Assembly (NCBI GenBank): GCA_963819695.1
Contig: CAWFXD010000001.1
Coordinates: forward strand, 1,922,001-1,986,000
From: DASZIT01 sp963819695
Lineage (GTDB): Bacteria; Actinomycetota; Acidimicrobiia; Acidimicrobiales; RAAP-2
Length of the DNA: 64,000 nucleotides
Direction of reading: 5' to 3'
A program made the translations under genes and the position numbers. Below are positions 17,281 through 26,523 of this stretch, piece by piece (the stretch's first letter is position 1; each line of letters starts with the position of its first letter). The notes beneath the pieces are model-generated. The model searched no databases. It had not been told where the DNA came from and saw only the letters and a list, made by a program, of their open reading frames with translations.

Positions 17281-20124
17281 TCATGAGACACCCAGAACCC
17301 GCCCGCTCCCACCTGGGCAGTACACTTTGTCTTCGTTTCCGGTTTTCGCTTGAATGGTGTTTGCCACCAGGGCGATAAGGGCGTCCTTTGCTAGTGGTTT
17401 GGCGATGTACGCGTCCATGCCCGCGGCGAGGCAACGCTTACGGTCCTCCTCTCGTGCCCCAGCGGTAACCCCTATGACCGGGGTGAATCGGGTGGGGCCC
17501 TTCAAGTTCCGGATTGCCACGGTGGTGTCGTAACCATTCCGATCCGGCATCTGGCAGTCCATCAATACGGCGTCATAGTCCCCGTCGGCCACTCTCTCCA
17601 GTGCCTCGGTTCCATTGAGCACCGTATCGACCTGATAGCCGGCGCTGGAAAGCATGGCGACCGCAACCTTCTGGTTGATCAGGTTGTCTTCGGCCAGGAG
17701 GAGATGGCCGCTTTCCGGCTTGCCGGCCCTAGTCGGAGCGTCCGGCACCATTTCCTTTAGACCCGGGGACCGTACATCCAAACCCAATACGACTCGTAAG
17801 GAGGCTAGGAGATCACCGGGCTCGATCGGTTTGCGCACGGATGCGCAGTGCCCGAACTCCGGAGCACGGGTGGCTTTGTGTTCGTCGGCGGCATCAGTCA
17901 TGAGAACCACGCCAGCCGTAATGCCCGAGGCGGCGACGATCGCCTTCTTGAGTTCCGGCCAGTCAATTCCGGGCGCGGACTGATCGAGGAGAACTGCAGC
18001 ATAGGGCCAGCCTTGGGCGGCTGCGGTTCGGAGTTCCGCAACTGCCTCGGGACCAGAGTCAGCAGTCCGGACGGTTATGCCCTGTTCTTCCAGGAACTGG
18101 GTCAGGATGCAGCGTCGATCAGCCTCGTCATCGAGCATCAGCACTCTGATCCGGGAGAGGCTGTCGTGAGCTAGGGGTGAGCCTTCTGTCCCGCGCGCCC
18201 CCTTGGTGCGGACACGAACCGTAAACCAGAAAGTGCTTCCCGTTGCGAGCTGGCTCGTAACCCCGCAGTCGCCTCCCATGAGCCCGACAAGTTGCCTGCT
18301 GATGGACAAGCCCAGGCCACTCCCCCCGTATTTCCGAGAGGTTGACATGTCAGCCTGCACAAACGGGTGAAAGACCGTATCCAACTTGTCGGGATCGATC
18401 CCGATACCAGTGTCTGCGACCTCAAACCGAAGTACCACGTCTTCACCGCCGGATTCGAACTCGGTGACACGGACGGTAATTTCACCCACTTGTGTGAATT
18501 TGATGGCGTTGCCGACGAGATTGAGTAGGACTTGACGCACCCGAAGTGGGTCGCCGCCAACCCTCGCCGGAACGGAGTCGCCGACCTCCTCAACCAGCCT
18601 GAGCCCTTTGGTCTCCGCCTGAAGCGTCAATAGATGAAGGACATCGTGCACCACGGTCTGCACGCTGAAGTCGACTTCCTCGACCTCTACCTTTCCCGCT
18701 TCGATCTTCGTAAAGTCGAGGACGTCATTGATAACGGCCATGAGCGCAGAGCCAGAACTGCGAACAGTCTCCGCGTAATCGCGCTGTACGTCGTCGAGGT
18801 CGGTCTCAAGGAGGAGCTCGGACATTCCCATGATGCCGTTCATCGGCGTACGGATCTCATGGCTCATGTTGGCCATGAAATTCGACTTGAGCTGAGATGC
18901 TTCGTTCGCCTGGATGGCCGAATGCTCAAGCCGGCGCTCGAACTCCTTGCGATCTGTGATGTCGAGAACACCGGCTAGGTAATAGTCGTCGTCTCCGTCG
19001 GTTCCATGGATCCAAACGACACGCACGGCGCACCAGACGGTATTCCCGCTGGCGTTGATGAAACGGCCCGTGTAATTCATTTCGGTGGCATGGTTCTGCA
19101 GCAGCCCCGCGACGACTTCACGAATCCTCTTTGCATCGTTAGGGTGGAAAATTTCAGCCAGGTTCATTGATTCCATCTGATCGGCCGAATAGTCGAGAAT
19201 GTCGCACATTGCCGGGTTGACCCGAATGAACTTGCCCTCCATCGAGACCTCGACGAGGCCGACAGGGGCCAGATTGAATACCGCCCTCGACCGTGTCTCC
19301 GACGAGACCAGTGCGCGTTCGATCCCTTTCCGATCTGTGATGTCGCTCAGACATCCGACGGCCCCGTTGACGGTGTCCGCGCTGTCTGTCAGTGCCCGCA
19401 AACTCACCAGACACACTCGTTCGGTATCGACTCGCTGCCTCGGCTCCGTTACCGGCGGACGGAATCGGATCTCGAGGTCGTCGACACGCTCGTTGGCAAG
19501 GACCGCGGCCATCGCCGCTTGGAAGAGAGGCCGATCCTCGGCGACAATCGATGACATCTGGGAGTCGATCGTGGCCATCGGAGGCACGCCGACGATCTCG
19601 TGCAGGCGATGGTTGGTCAAACTGACGTGTCCGGTTAGGTCGACCTGGAACACACCGATTGGCAATGCCTCCGACAATCGCGTCAACGACTGCTCATGAC
19701 CGACGCGCTCGTCCTCGACTCTGGCCTGCTCTGCCGAGACCCGTGTCATCGAGCTGAACACGATCGGGTTGGTCGGCCCCTCGAGCCGGTTGGCCGAATC
19801 GATCCACGTCCAGGACCCCTCGGCGTTCTGGTATCGGCCCCGCCAGACGCCGACCTCGCCCGGCGAGGTGACCATCTCCATCCAGGCGGCGACGGCGCTC
19901 GGCCGATCCTCGGGATGGATGAACTGGGTCGAAGGCTTCCCGATAAGGTCTTCGGGACGCCAGCCGAGCAGGTCGAAGATGGCATCGTCCACCGACGTGA
20001 TGACGCCTGTGCCGTCGCGCGTCATACGGACGCTGAACCCCGCCCGGTCTTCAGTTCGTGTGGGCAAGCGCTCCCCAACCGCCTCTTGAGGCTTCGGCCC
20101 AGGTCCCGCAGCCTCATGAGGCAT
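17281..20124 (-). CDS. Hybrid sensor histidine kinase with PAS domains and two receiver domains
   Basis: 947 residues from the ATG at 20124 (MPHEAAGPG); the frame is open to 20244 but that part is Arg-rich and unlikely. There are no membrane segments. Order: PAS (about 30-135, with LGWRPEDLIGKP), a second PAS-like region, a third PAS (FNLAPVGLVEVSMEG ... GVLDITDRKEFE), and HisKA with the phosphoacceptor His in NMSHEIRTPMNGI. These are followed by HATPase (NAIKFTQVG, DTGIGIDPDKL, GSGLGLSISRQL), a receiver with Asp in VLLDQSAPG, and a second receiver with DAVLMDCQMPDRNG. No Hpt domain or output regulator is adjacent. It sits alone between tRNA-Val repeats and looks less GC-rich than its neighbours. 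Confidence 0.93.
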   Translation of the reverse strand: MPHEAAGPGPKPQEAVGERLPTRTEDRAGFSVRMTRDGTGVITSVDDAIFDLLGWRPEDLIGKPSTQFIHPEDRPSAVAAWMEMVTSPGEVGVWRGRYQNAEGSWTWIDSANRLEGPTNPIVFSSMTRVSAEQARVEDERVGHEQSLTRLSEALPIGVFQVDLTGHVSLTNHRLHEIVGVPPMATIDSQMSSIVAEDRPLFQAAMAAVLANERVDDLEIRFRPPVTEPRQRVDTERVCLVSLRALTDSADTVNGAVGCLSDITDRKGIERALVSSETRSRAVFNLAPVGLVEVSMEGKFIRVNPAMCDILDYSADQMESMNLAEIFHPNDAKRIREVVAGLLQNHATEMNYTGRFINASGNTVWCAVRVVWIHGTDGDDDYYLAGVLDITDRKEFERRLEHSAIQANEASQLKSNFMANMSHEIRTPMNGIMGMSELLLETDLDDVQRDYAETVRSSGSALMAVINDVLDFTKIEAGKVEVEEVDFSVQTVVHDVLHLLTLQAETKGLRLVEEVGDSVPARVGGDPLRVRQVLLNLVGNAIKFTQVGEITVRVTEFESGGEDVVLRFEVADTGIGIDPDKLDTVFHPFVQADMSTSRKYGGSGLGLSISRQLVGLMGGDCGVTSQLATGSTFWFTVRVRTKGARGTEGSPLAHDSLSRIRVLMLDDEADRRCILTQFLEEQGITVRTADSGPEAVAELRTAAAQGWPYAAVLLDQSAPGIDWPELKKAIVAASGITAGVVLMTDAADEHKATRAPEFGHCASVRKPIEPGDLLASLRVVLGLDVRSPGLKEMVPDAPTRAGKPESGHLLLAEDNLINQKVAVAMLSSAGYQVDTVLNGTEALERVADGDYDAVLMDCQMPDRNGYDTTVAIRNLKGPTRFTPVIGVTAGAREEDRKRCLAAGMDAYIAKPLAKDALIALVANTIQAKTGNEDKVYCPGGSGRVLGVS

Positions 20125-20132
20125 ATCCACTC

Positions 20133-20336
20133 TCAGTCTGCTGGGCGGCAGTCCGACGCCTGCCACCAGCCTGGTCCTTGGTTGAAGCTCACAACGGCCC
20201 CGACTCTTTGTCCCTTTAGCTTCGGGTATCCCATCCCAACCCAACAGGGCCGAAGGTCCACAATGTCAATAGGTTGAAGAGCCCCTGCCGACGGGCTGCC
20301 TTGGCCCGACATGACAAAAAGGGGCGAAGCAGGCAC
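20133..20336 (-). pseudogene. Fragment of a GPGWWQASDGKWY-type gene
   Basis: A short minus-strand frame ends with NQGPGWWQASDCRPAD and then stops. The same motif, GPGWWQASDGKWYSPEQ, opens the DUF4190-type membrane protein at 34495-35091. Here the motif breaks off after WWQASD, with no following membrane domain. I read it as the broken 5' end of a similar gene, left inside the tRNA-flanked segment just upstream of the hybrid kinase. The upstream part of the frame has no recognisable content. Confidence 0.5.
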
Positions 20337-20690
20337 CTCTTCACCCCGAGTTGTACGAAAGGGCTAGTCAGCGGGGCCGAATGCCTCATGCCGGTGATAG
20401 ACCGGGACCGGCATCCTGCCCTGAGGCAAGAGGCCCAGCTCGGTCGTCAAAAGGCGAAAAGCTCTCGACACCTCAATTGGTGTCAACAGTGGTTATCGAC
20501 GGATTGCCCCACTACTTGAGGGCCGTCCCACCGTTAGTGCAGCCAAGGCGCCAATGGAGGCCCTTGCGGCGTCACGCGGGAAGTCGACCACCAAGGCGTC
20601 AGCTTGATCTGCACGTCGCGCGGTGTGACGCGCGGTGAACGGAATCTGTCCGAGGGGACTTCGTCCGAAGTAGTCTCTGACCTGGTCAAG
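20337..20690. other. Gene-free stretch between the kinase segment and tRNA-Val
   Basis: 354 nt with only short, mutually overlapping open frames. An imperfect inverted repeat spans 20273-20347 (TGAAGAG...CCTGC pairing with GCAGG...CTCTTCA), lying mostly in the preceding fragment. No RNA family or protein domain is recognised. A short sequence GACGCGCGGTGA near 20625 recurs near 17211 close to the other tRNA copy. Confidence 0.35.
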
Positions 20691-20766
20691 TGGTGGGCCG
20701 TACAGGACTCGAACCTGTGACCCCTTGCGCGTCATGCAAGTGCGCTACCAGCTGCGCCAACGGCCC
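20691..20766 (-). tRNA. tRNA-Val (anticodon GAC), CCA encoded
   Basis: On the minus strand a full cloverleaf starts at 20766: acceptor GGGCCGT pairs with ACGGCCC, the D-arm is GCGCAGCTGGTAGCGC, and the anticodon stem CTTGC/GCAAG holds the loop ATGACGC with anticodon GAC. The T-arm has GGTTCGAGTCC and CCA is encoded at 20693-20691. Its 3' half is duplicated at 17048-17095. Confidence 0.95.
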
Positions 20767-20860
20767 GTGAGGGAGGACGATACCACTGAGGCCGGTGAAG
20801 GCCGACGGAACGCGGGCCACGAAGGCGGCAAAAGGCGGCTCACAGCCGGTCAGCCGTGGA

Positions 20861-21673
20861 TCACACCCGACTCGGGGCTTGGGGAGTCGCCCGCTCGATC
20901 GCCTCCCAGCCACTCAACCTCTGACGCCGCTCCATTTCTGTCCGATGCCCGCTCCGCACGCCGAACAACCGCTTGGCAAAGAGCAAATAGACGACAATGG
21001 CCAGATTGATCACCAGGGTGACCACCTTGAAGGCGCTCACCCCAATGGTCAGTTCGTACACCTCGAACGGCACCAACAGCGTGATCGCCACGAACGTCAG
21101 GTACTCAGCCCAACGTTTGGCCCTCCACAACCCGACCATCTCCACGGCTTCCAAGACGGCATAGGCGGTGACCCCCAGGCCCAACTCCACCAGATGACGG
21201 GATGAGTAATGGAAGACGTTGCGGAGGTGGCCAAGTATCCCCCGCACGCTGGTGGCCCCAGGGTCTCCTCCCGAGAGATCGTTCATGATCTGGTTGTAGT
21301 CATGTTGGAAGGCAGTGTGGTGCCGGGCAAACGTGAACAGAAGGACGGCCAATGCCGTCAGCACGATCACGTGGATGGCCCGATCGATGGCGATCAACCT
21401 GAGCACGTAATGGTCACGGAGCAGCGGGCCCCGAACTGGCAGTTCGATCTCGTCGCGCGAGGGCATCGGACCGCCGGTCGGTGAGCTGGGGATCGGATAC
21501 TGGAACCAGCCGTCGCACCGTAGGCAGCGGAGCCATCGGATGCCGTCGATCTCCCGGGCCAGGAGGTGATCGTCACCGGTGATCTCATCCGCATCGGCAC
21601 CGAGCACCACGTGATCCCGCCACGCACAGGTCACTAGCTCATACCGGTTGCTCGGCCGATGGGCGCGTCCCAC
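20861..21673 (-). CDS. DUF2127-type membrane protein
   Basis: About 270 residues if started at the GTG at 21673; the start is uncertain, and longer readings cross into the divergent PhyH gene. The N-terminal third is soluble with a CLRCDGWFQY zinc-ribbon-like segment and a TCAWRDHVVLGADADEITG block. The rest has about four hydrophobic segments (IDRAIHVIVLTALAVLLF, HLVELGLGVTAYAVLEAVE, LTFVAITLLVPFEVYEL, VVTLVINLAIVVYLLFA). These match DUF2127-like integral membrane proteins of unknown function. It is divergently oriented from the dioxygenase gene. Confidence 0.75.
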   Translation of the reverse strand: MGRAHRPSNRYELVTCAWRDHVVLGADADEITGDDHLLAREIDGIRWLRCLRCDGWFQYPIPSSPTGGPMPSRDEIELPVRGPLLRDHYVLRLIAIDRAIHVIVLTALAVLLFTFARHHTAFQHDYNQIMNDLSGGDPGATSVRGILGHLRNVFHYSSRHLVELGLGVTAYAVLEAVEMVGLWRAKRWAEYLTFVAITLLVPFEVYELTIGVSAFKVVTLVINLAIVVYLLFAKRLFGVRSGHRTEMERRQRLSGWEAIERATPQAPSRV

Positions 21674-21719
21674 CTCCGCACAATAGGCTGGTATCCATCG
21701 ACAAACCGAGGGGGTAGCC

Positions 21720-22541
21720 ATGGAGGTCGACGCCAACGCCCACGCCGCTCGCATCGCGGAGTTGGGCTACACGATCATCGAAAACGCCATCGACCTGGAT
21801 GTCATCGACGCCCTGGATGAGGATCTGCTGCGGCTGGAGCGCGAGCTGGGCATCGTCCCGGCCGACAATCTGTTCGAAGGCGACCACACCACCCGGATCT
21901 ATAACCTGCTGGTTCACGGTCCCCTCTACGAGGCGATTCCCGTTCATCCGAACATCCTCCCCGTCTGCGAGGAGGTGTTGGACCCCGGCCTGTTGGTGTC
22001 ATCGCTGTCTTCGATCGCCATCGCCGGAGGTGAGACGGCTCAAATGATCCATGCCGACGATCAGGTCCTCCCGCTCCCCAAGCCCCACCCGGCCACCGTG
22101 TGCAACACCATGTGGGCACTCACCGACTTCACCGAGGAGAACGGGGCCACCCGGATCATCCCCGGGTCCCACCTCGCCGACGAGTCACCCAATCCCCTCG
22201 AGAGCTACGACTCGATCCCGGCCGAAATGCCCAAAGGGAGTGTCCTGGTCTGGCACGGGAGCTTGTGGCACGGGGGTGGCGCCAACACAACCGGCACCCG
22301 GCGGGTCGGCATCGCCATGAACTACTGCGCCGGTTACATCCGTCAACAGGAGAATCAGCAACTCGGCATCCCCCGGGAGTCGGTAAAGGGGTTCTCCCAT
22401 CGCCTGCAACAACTGGTTGGCTATGGGATCTATAACGGTCTGATCGGCCACATCGACAAGCAGCTCCCGTCCAAGGTCCTCCTGGACGACACCGAGGACG
22501 CATTCATGCTGTGGGACTACGCCAAGATATCGACCAGCTGA
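21720..22541 (+). CDS. Phytanoyl-CoA dioxygenase (PhyH) family protein
   Basis: 273 residues from an ATG with a GAGGGGG RBS. The Fe(II) triad of the PhyH double-stranded beta-helix is visible: H111 and D113 in MIHADDQVL, and H184 in SLWHGGGANTTG. R195 (GTRRVGI) is placed to bind 2-oxoglutarate. The N-terminus HAARIAELGYTIIENAID is also typical. Family members hydroxylate diverse small molecules using 2-oxoglutarate and oxygen; the substrate here is unknown. No cotranscribed partner is seen. Confidence 0.93.
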   Translation: MEVDANAHAARIAELGYTIIENAIDLDVIDALDEDLLRLERELGIVPADNLFEGDHTTRIYNLLVHGPLYEAIPVHPNILPVCEEVLDPGLLVSSLSSIAIAGGETAQMIHADDQVLPLPKPHPATVCNTMWALTDFTEENGATRIIPGSHLADESPNPLESYDSIPAEMPKGSVLVWHGSLWHGGGANTTGTRRVGIAMNYCAGYIRQQENQQLGIPRESVKGFSHRLQQLVGYGIYNGLIGHIDKQLPSKVLLDDTEDAFMLWDYAKISTS

Positions 22542-22746
22542 GGCTCGCACCGCCCACCCCGGCTGGGCGCCTTGCTGCAGGCGGTGGTTGACCTCCGGAA
22601 GGGTCGCCATCATGCGCCCACCACCGATCGTTGGGACCGGTTACTCGCGACCCGGCGGCGCCACGGCGACCGGCTCCCACCGCCATACGGAATAACGCCG
22701 GCACCTACACAGTAGGTTTGTCGTAGACGACAGGCAGGGAAGTGCA

Positions 22747-24297
22747 ATGAGAAACAACACGGGTTTCGTGAGGCCTCTGTCCGTGGTGCTGACGATCATC
22801 GTCGCCGGATTGGCGGTCGTGAGCTTTCTGTTCCTGAGGCACAGTGTCTCGGACCAGGAGCAATCAGCTCTGCAGAGCGAAACCAGTTCACTCGCCCTGG
22901 TTCTGAACGAAGGGATCAGCACGGTCGGGGCGCCGCTCAATACGCTCAGCCAAGTCATGGCGGCGACCCAGGACTCGCCGACCCTCTTCAAGGCGCAGAC
23001 CGGGTACTTAGCCGCGAGCCCGGGGTCCTCCATTGCCGTCGCCAATTCGGTCGCCGGCCGATACACCGTGGACCTGGCGGCCGGCCCGGACTTTGTCGTC
23101 GGCGAGGCATTTCCCGCCCCGCTGGCCACCGCGGTGGCCAGCGCCGGGCCGAATCTCTCGGGGACGAAGGTTCTCCAAATCGGCGACAAGACATTCCTCG
23201 GACTCGTGGTACATACCAATGCAACTCCGCAAGGCCCGGTGGTCATCGGACTTACGCGGATAACTCCGAGCGTCCCCAGCAAGCCCCAAACCCCTCCTTA
23301 CCAACAGCTCTATGTCAATTTGTACGCGTCGGCGACCGCCGACCCAGCCCAGCTCATTGCGGGAAATTTGGGCTTGCGACCTCTGCCGAACCCGGTCGGG
23401 AGCTCGTTCATCACGGTCGGCAGCTCGAGATGGCTCGTCCTCACGAGTGCCAAGACACCCCTGGTGGGGACCGCGTCCCGCTTGACGCCGTGGGTTGTCG
23501 GGGCCGCGGGATTGGTCATTGCCCTGTTGGTCGGCCTTACGTCTGAGATCCTCGCCCGGCGTCGGCGCTATGCCGAAGGGGTTGCCGCAGAGCGCACTGA
23601 GGAACTCATCGCGGCCCAGGCTTCTCTGGTGCGCCGGGAACGGCTGTCGGCGGTCGGGGAGATGGCGACCGTGATCGGCCATGAACTCCGCAATCCACTG
23701 GGGGCGGCCATCAACTACCTGTACCTCGCCCGCAACACCCGAACCGACGGCCCCGAACTCGACGGCTACCTCGATCGGATCGAGCAGGAGACGAACCGGG
23801 CCGCGGCGCTGTGCGAGGACCTCACTGCCTACATGCGGGAGCGCGACCTCGTCATCGTCCCTCTCGACCTTGGTGCCCTGGTGGCCGAAGTCCTCGAATC
23901 GACGCCTCCACCACCCGGAATCGAGGTATCGGTAGCGGGCCTCGGAGTTGACCTCCAGGCTGACCGGGCCCAACTGGTACAGATCATCACGAACCTCATC
24001 ACCAACGCCTATCAGGCCATGCCTGACGGGGGCGGGCTCCGAGTGGCCGGCTCCGAGAGCGATGGATTCGTCGAGATCACCGTGGAGGACGGCGGTGTGG
24101 GCATAGACCCGGCGGTTGCCGACCGTCTGTTAGAACCCTTCTTCACCACCAAGCCCACCGGAACCGGCCTCGGGCTGGCGGTTGTCAAACGGTTCGCAGA
24201 AGGCCATCGCGGCACCGTATCCATCAAGAGCGGGCCTGCGGGCGGGGCGCGGGTGACCATTCGCCTACCCCACACGCCAACCTCGGGCACATCCTGA
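22747..24297 (+). CDS. Membrane sensor histidine kinase (orphan)
   Basis: 516 residues. One N-terminal membrane segment (about 12-32) is followed by an extracytoplasmic sensor region of about 200 residues. A second membrane segment (about 242-265) and a HisKA domain with the phospho-His in VIGHELRNPLGAAINY come next. The HATPase has its N-box in ITNLITNAYQAM, DGGVGIDP, and TGTGLGLAVVKR. The compact catalytic core resembles the ATP-efficient NtrB/AtoS-like group. No response regulator is adjacent, so its partner is encoded elsewhere. The ligand is unknown. Confidence 0.92.
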   Translation: MRNNTGFVRPLSVVLTIIVAGLAVVSFLFLRHSVSDQEQSALQSETSSLALVLNEGISTVGAPLNTLSQVMAATQDSPTLFKAQTGYLAASPGSSIAVANSVAGRYTVDLAAGPDFVVGEAFPAPLATAVASAGPNLSGTKVLQIGDKTFLGLVVHTNATPQGPVVIGLTRITPSVPSKPQTPPYQQLYVNLYASATADPAQLIAGNLGLRPLPNPVGSSFITVGSSRWLVLTSAKTPLVGTASRLTPWVVGAAGLVIALLVGLTSEILARRRRYAEGVAAERTEELIAAQASLVRRERLSAVGEMATVIGHELRNPLGAAINYLYLARNTRTDGPELDGYLDRIEQETNRAAALCEDLTAYMRERDLVIVPLDLGALVAEVLESTPPPPGIEVSVAGLGVDLQADRAQLVQIITNLITNAYQAMPDGGGLRVAGSESDGFVEITVEDGGVGIDPAVADRLLEPFFTTKPTGTGLGLAVVKRFAEGHRGTVSIKSGPAGGARVTIRLPHTPTSGTS

Positions 24298-24336
24298 TCG
24301 GCGAGATCACGATGCCTGTCCGGTCGACGGCTTGAT

Positions 24337-24411
24337 TGGAGGCGGCGGGCGGAATCGAACCGCCGTACGGGGCTTTGCAGGCCCCTGCCTGAACCACTCG
24401 GCCACGCCGCC
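24337..24411 (-). tRNA. tRNA-Cys (anticodon GCA), CCA encoded
   Basis: On the minus strand the acceptor GGCGGCG pairs with CGCCGCC. The anticodon stem GGGGC/GCCCC holds the loop CTGCAAA with anticodon GCA. The discriminator base is U, as expected for tRNA-Cys, and CCA is encoded (24337-24339 reverse complement). Confidence 0.95.
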
Positions 24412-24459
24412 ACGGCGTCCCGGGAGCCTATCCCCTCGACATGATGGTTGAATCTGCGT

Positions 24460-25485
24460 ATGCGGATCGGATTGATTGCCCCACCGTGGACCCCCATCCC
24501 GCCGAAGCTCTACGGCGGGATCGAACTGGTGGTCGACCAATTGGCCCGAGGGTTGCAGGATGCCGGGCACGACGTCCTCCTCTATGCCACCGGTGATTCG
24601 ACCTGCCCGGTGCCGCGGGACTGGGTACTCCCCGAGGCCGAGGGCATGCGGATCGGCATGGCGGTCCCCGAAATTCGGCACGTCATCCACGCCTATGAGG
24701 CGGTCAGCGACTGCGATGTGGTTCACGACCACACGGTGATGGGCCCGTTCCGTTCCGAGCACTACCCCGATCTGCCCGTGGTCACCACCATCCACGGCCC
24801 GTTCAACGAGGAGCTCACCGACCTCTACCGGTCGATCGCCGACCGGGTGCCGATCGTGGCCATCTCCCATGCCCAACGTCGCGCCGCCCCCGATGTGCCC
24901 GTGGCCCGGGTCATCCATCACGGCGTGGAGGTGGATCAATTCCCGGTGGGCGACGGGAGCGGGGATGCCGACGGGCCGTATGTTCTGTTTCTGGGTCGGA
25001 TGAATCCCGAGAAGGGAGCCCATCGAGCCATTGCCGTGGCCCGGGCGGCCGGCATCCGCATTCTGATGGCCGCCAAGATGCGCGAGCCCGAGGAGATCCG
25101 GTACTTCGCCGAACAGGTCGAGCCGCAGCTGGGCCTCGATGCCATCTACCTGGGCGAGGTGTCCCACGAGCGGAAGCTCGAGCTCCTGGCTGGAGCCTCA
25201 GCCCTGCTGTTCCCGATCCGGTGGAACGAGCCGTTCGGCATGGTGATGATCGAGGCCATGGCCTGCGGCACCCCGGTGCTGGCCTTCCCCGAAGGGGCGG
25301 CCCCCGAAGTCGTGGACGACGGCAAGACCGGGTTTCTCTGCCACGACGAGGCGGAGATGGTCGAGGCCCTCGGTCGTCTCGGCGAGTTGAAGCGATCCGA
25401 CTGCCGACTGGCCGTCGAGGGCTACTTCTCCACCGACCGGATGGTGGCCGAGCACGTCGACCTGTTCGAGACCCTGGTCCGCTGA
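24460..25485 (+). CDS. Glycosyltransferase family 4 (GT-B)
   Basis: 341 residues from the ATG at 24460 (MRIGLIAPPWTPIPPK). The N-terminal Rossmann half has YGGIELVVDQLARGLQDAGHDV. The C-terminal half has the GT4 donor-binding features FLGRMNPEKGAHRAIAVAR and EPFGMVMIEAMACGTPVLAF, with the EX7E glutamates. No signal or membrane segment is present. It should transfer a sugar from a nucleotide sugar to an unknown acceptor. No sugar biosynthesis genes surround it. Confidence 0.92.
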   Translation: MRIGLIAPPWTPIPPKLYGGIELVVDQLARGLQDAGHDVLLYATGDSTCPVPRDWVLPEAEGMRIGMAVPEIRHVIHAYEAVSDCDVVHDHTVMGPFRSEHYPDLPVVTTIHGPFNEELTDLYRSIADRVPIVAISHAQRRAAPDVPVARVIHHGVEVDQFPVGDGSGDADGPYVLFLGRMNPEKGAHRAIAVARAAGIRILMAAKMREPEEIRYFAEQVEPQLGLDAIYLGEVSHERKLELLAGASALLFPIRWNEPFGMVMIEAMACGTPVLAFPEGAAPEVVDDGKTGFLCHDEAEMVEALGRLGELKRSDCRLAVEGYFSTDRMVAEHVDLFETLVR

Positions 25486-25490
25486 CCCGA

Positions 25491-26430
25491 CTATTGACTG
25501 GCCCCGACGCCGCGGGCCAGCTGCACCTGCCCGACCCCGGTGGTGGCGGTGAGGTTCAGGTGGGCCACCGACGGGTTGCCGGCATTGGAGTTTGACCCGT
25601 TCCCGAACGACGCGGCGTCGGTGTTCCTCTGGCCGTCCTCATAGGTGACGTTCCCGATTCCGCTGTGGGCGTTCACATTGACGTCCACCCCGGGCGGAAC
25701 CTCCACCAGGAGATGACCGATCCCGACGCTGGCGTTGACCGACGTCGACCCGGCTGGGAATTGTACGTTGCGCAGATCGAGAACCATGTTGCCGATGGCC
25801 AACCGGTAGTCGGGTTGGACCTGGGACGCCACCGTCGGGCGCAATTCCCGGTCCCCCACTCCCCCGTGGATCGGCACTCCGGACAACGCCACCGCAGTCA
25901 ATGCGCCGCCGATGATCACGGCCAGAAGGGCGACGAGGGAGAGGATCATCAGTCCCAGCACTTTCCAGATGCGGTGGGCACCGCCGACGCGTGCGACCGC
26001 CAAGATCGCCACCGCGGCAACCGCCACCCAGACAAGCCCGGCCCCGAAGAACCAGCCGGGGCCCCAACCTGGGTCCACCGGACAGAAGGCTGAAGAAGAC
26101 GATAACGGCGATCGCCGCCACGACGATGGCCGCCCACCGATGCCTTCCCGATCCCTGACCGCTGAGGGCATTCTGGGCCAGCGACTCTTCGGCCCCGTCT
26201 TCGGGGATGAGCAACCACCCGATGGCGTAGAGGACGACCCCCAGCCCGCCGAACAGGGTCAGAGCCACAAAGGCAATCCGGACAATGACCGGGTCGACCC
26301 CCAGGTAGGTGGCGGTCCCCCCGGCCACGCCACCCAGCATCCGGCCGCGGGTCTGGCGGCTCAAACGACGGGGGCGATCGCTACCTGGGGCCGCCGACGG
26401 CTGTTCGGTTGTTTCGTTGGTTGTTTCCAT
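25491..26430 (-). pseudogene. PspC domain membrane protein with adhesin-like C-terminus, frameshifted
   Basis: From the ATG at 26430 the first frame encodes a PspC domain (RMLGGVAGGTATYLGVDPVIV and the membrane segment IAFVALTLFGGLGVVLYAIGW) and a further hydrophobic segment. The continuation lies in the next frame: WVAVAAVAILAVARV, VLGLMILSLVALLAVIIGG, and a beta-rich C-terminal domain (IGNMVLDLRNVQFPAG, VNASVGIGHLLVEVPPGVDV), of the kind in LiaF-like proteins. Deleting one G of the GGG at 26071-26073 rejoins the parts. It is divergent from a kinase that also carries a PspC domain, so the two likely act in one envelope-stress circuit. Confidence 0.85.
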
Positions 26431-26523
26431 GCCTGCATCGTGAGCCATCCACTCGATCAGCACCATCGGGGCTTACCCCGACCCCAATGCCGGTCCATCC
26501 CTTCGGAGTCAGGGTTTTCCCTG

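Noticed and set aside
20273..20347. Imperfect inverted repeat upstream of the hybrid kinase as a riboswitch
   Set aside because: Pairing is interrupted and no known aptamer core was recognised.
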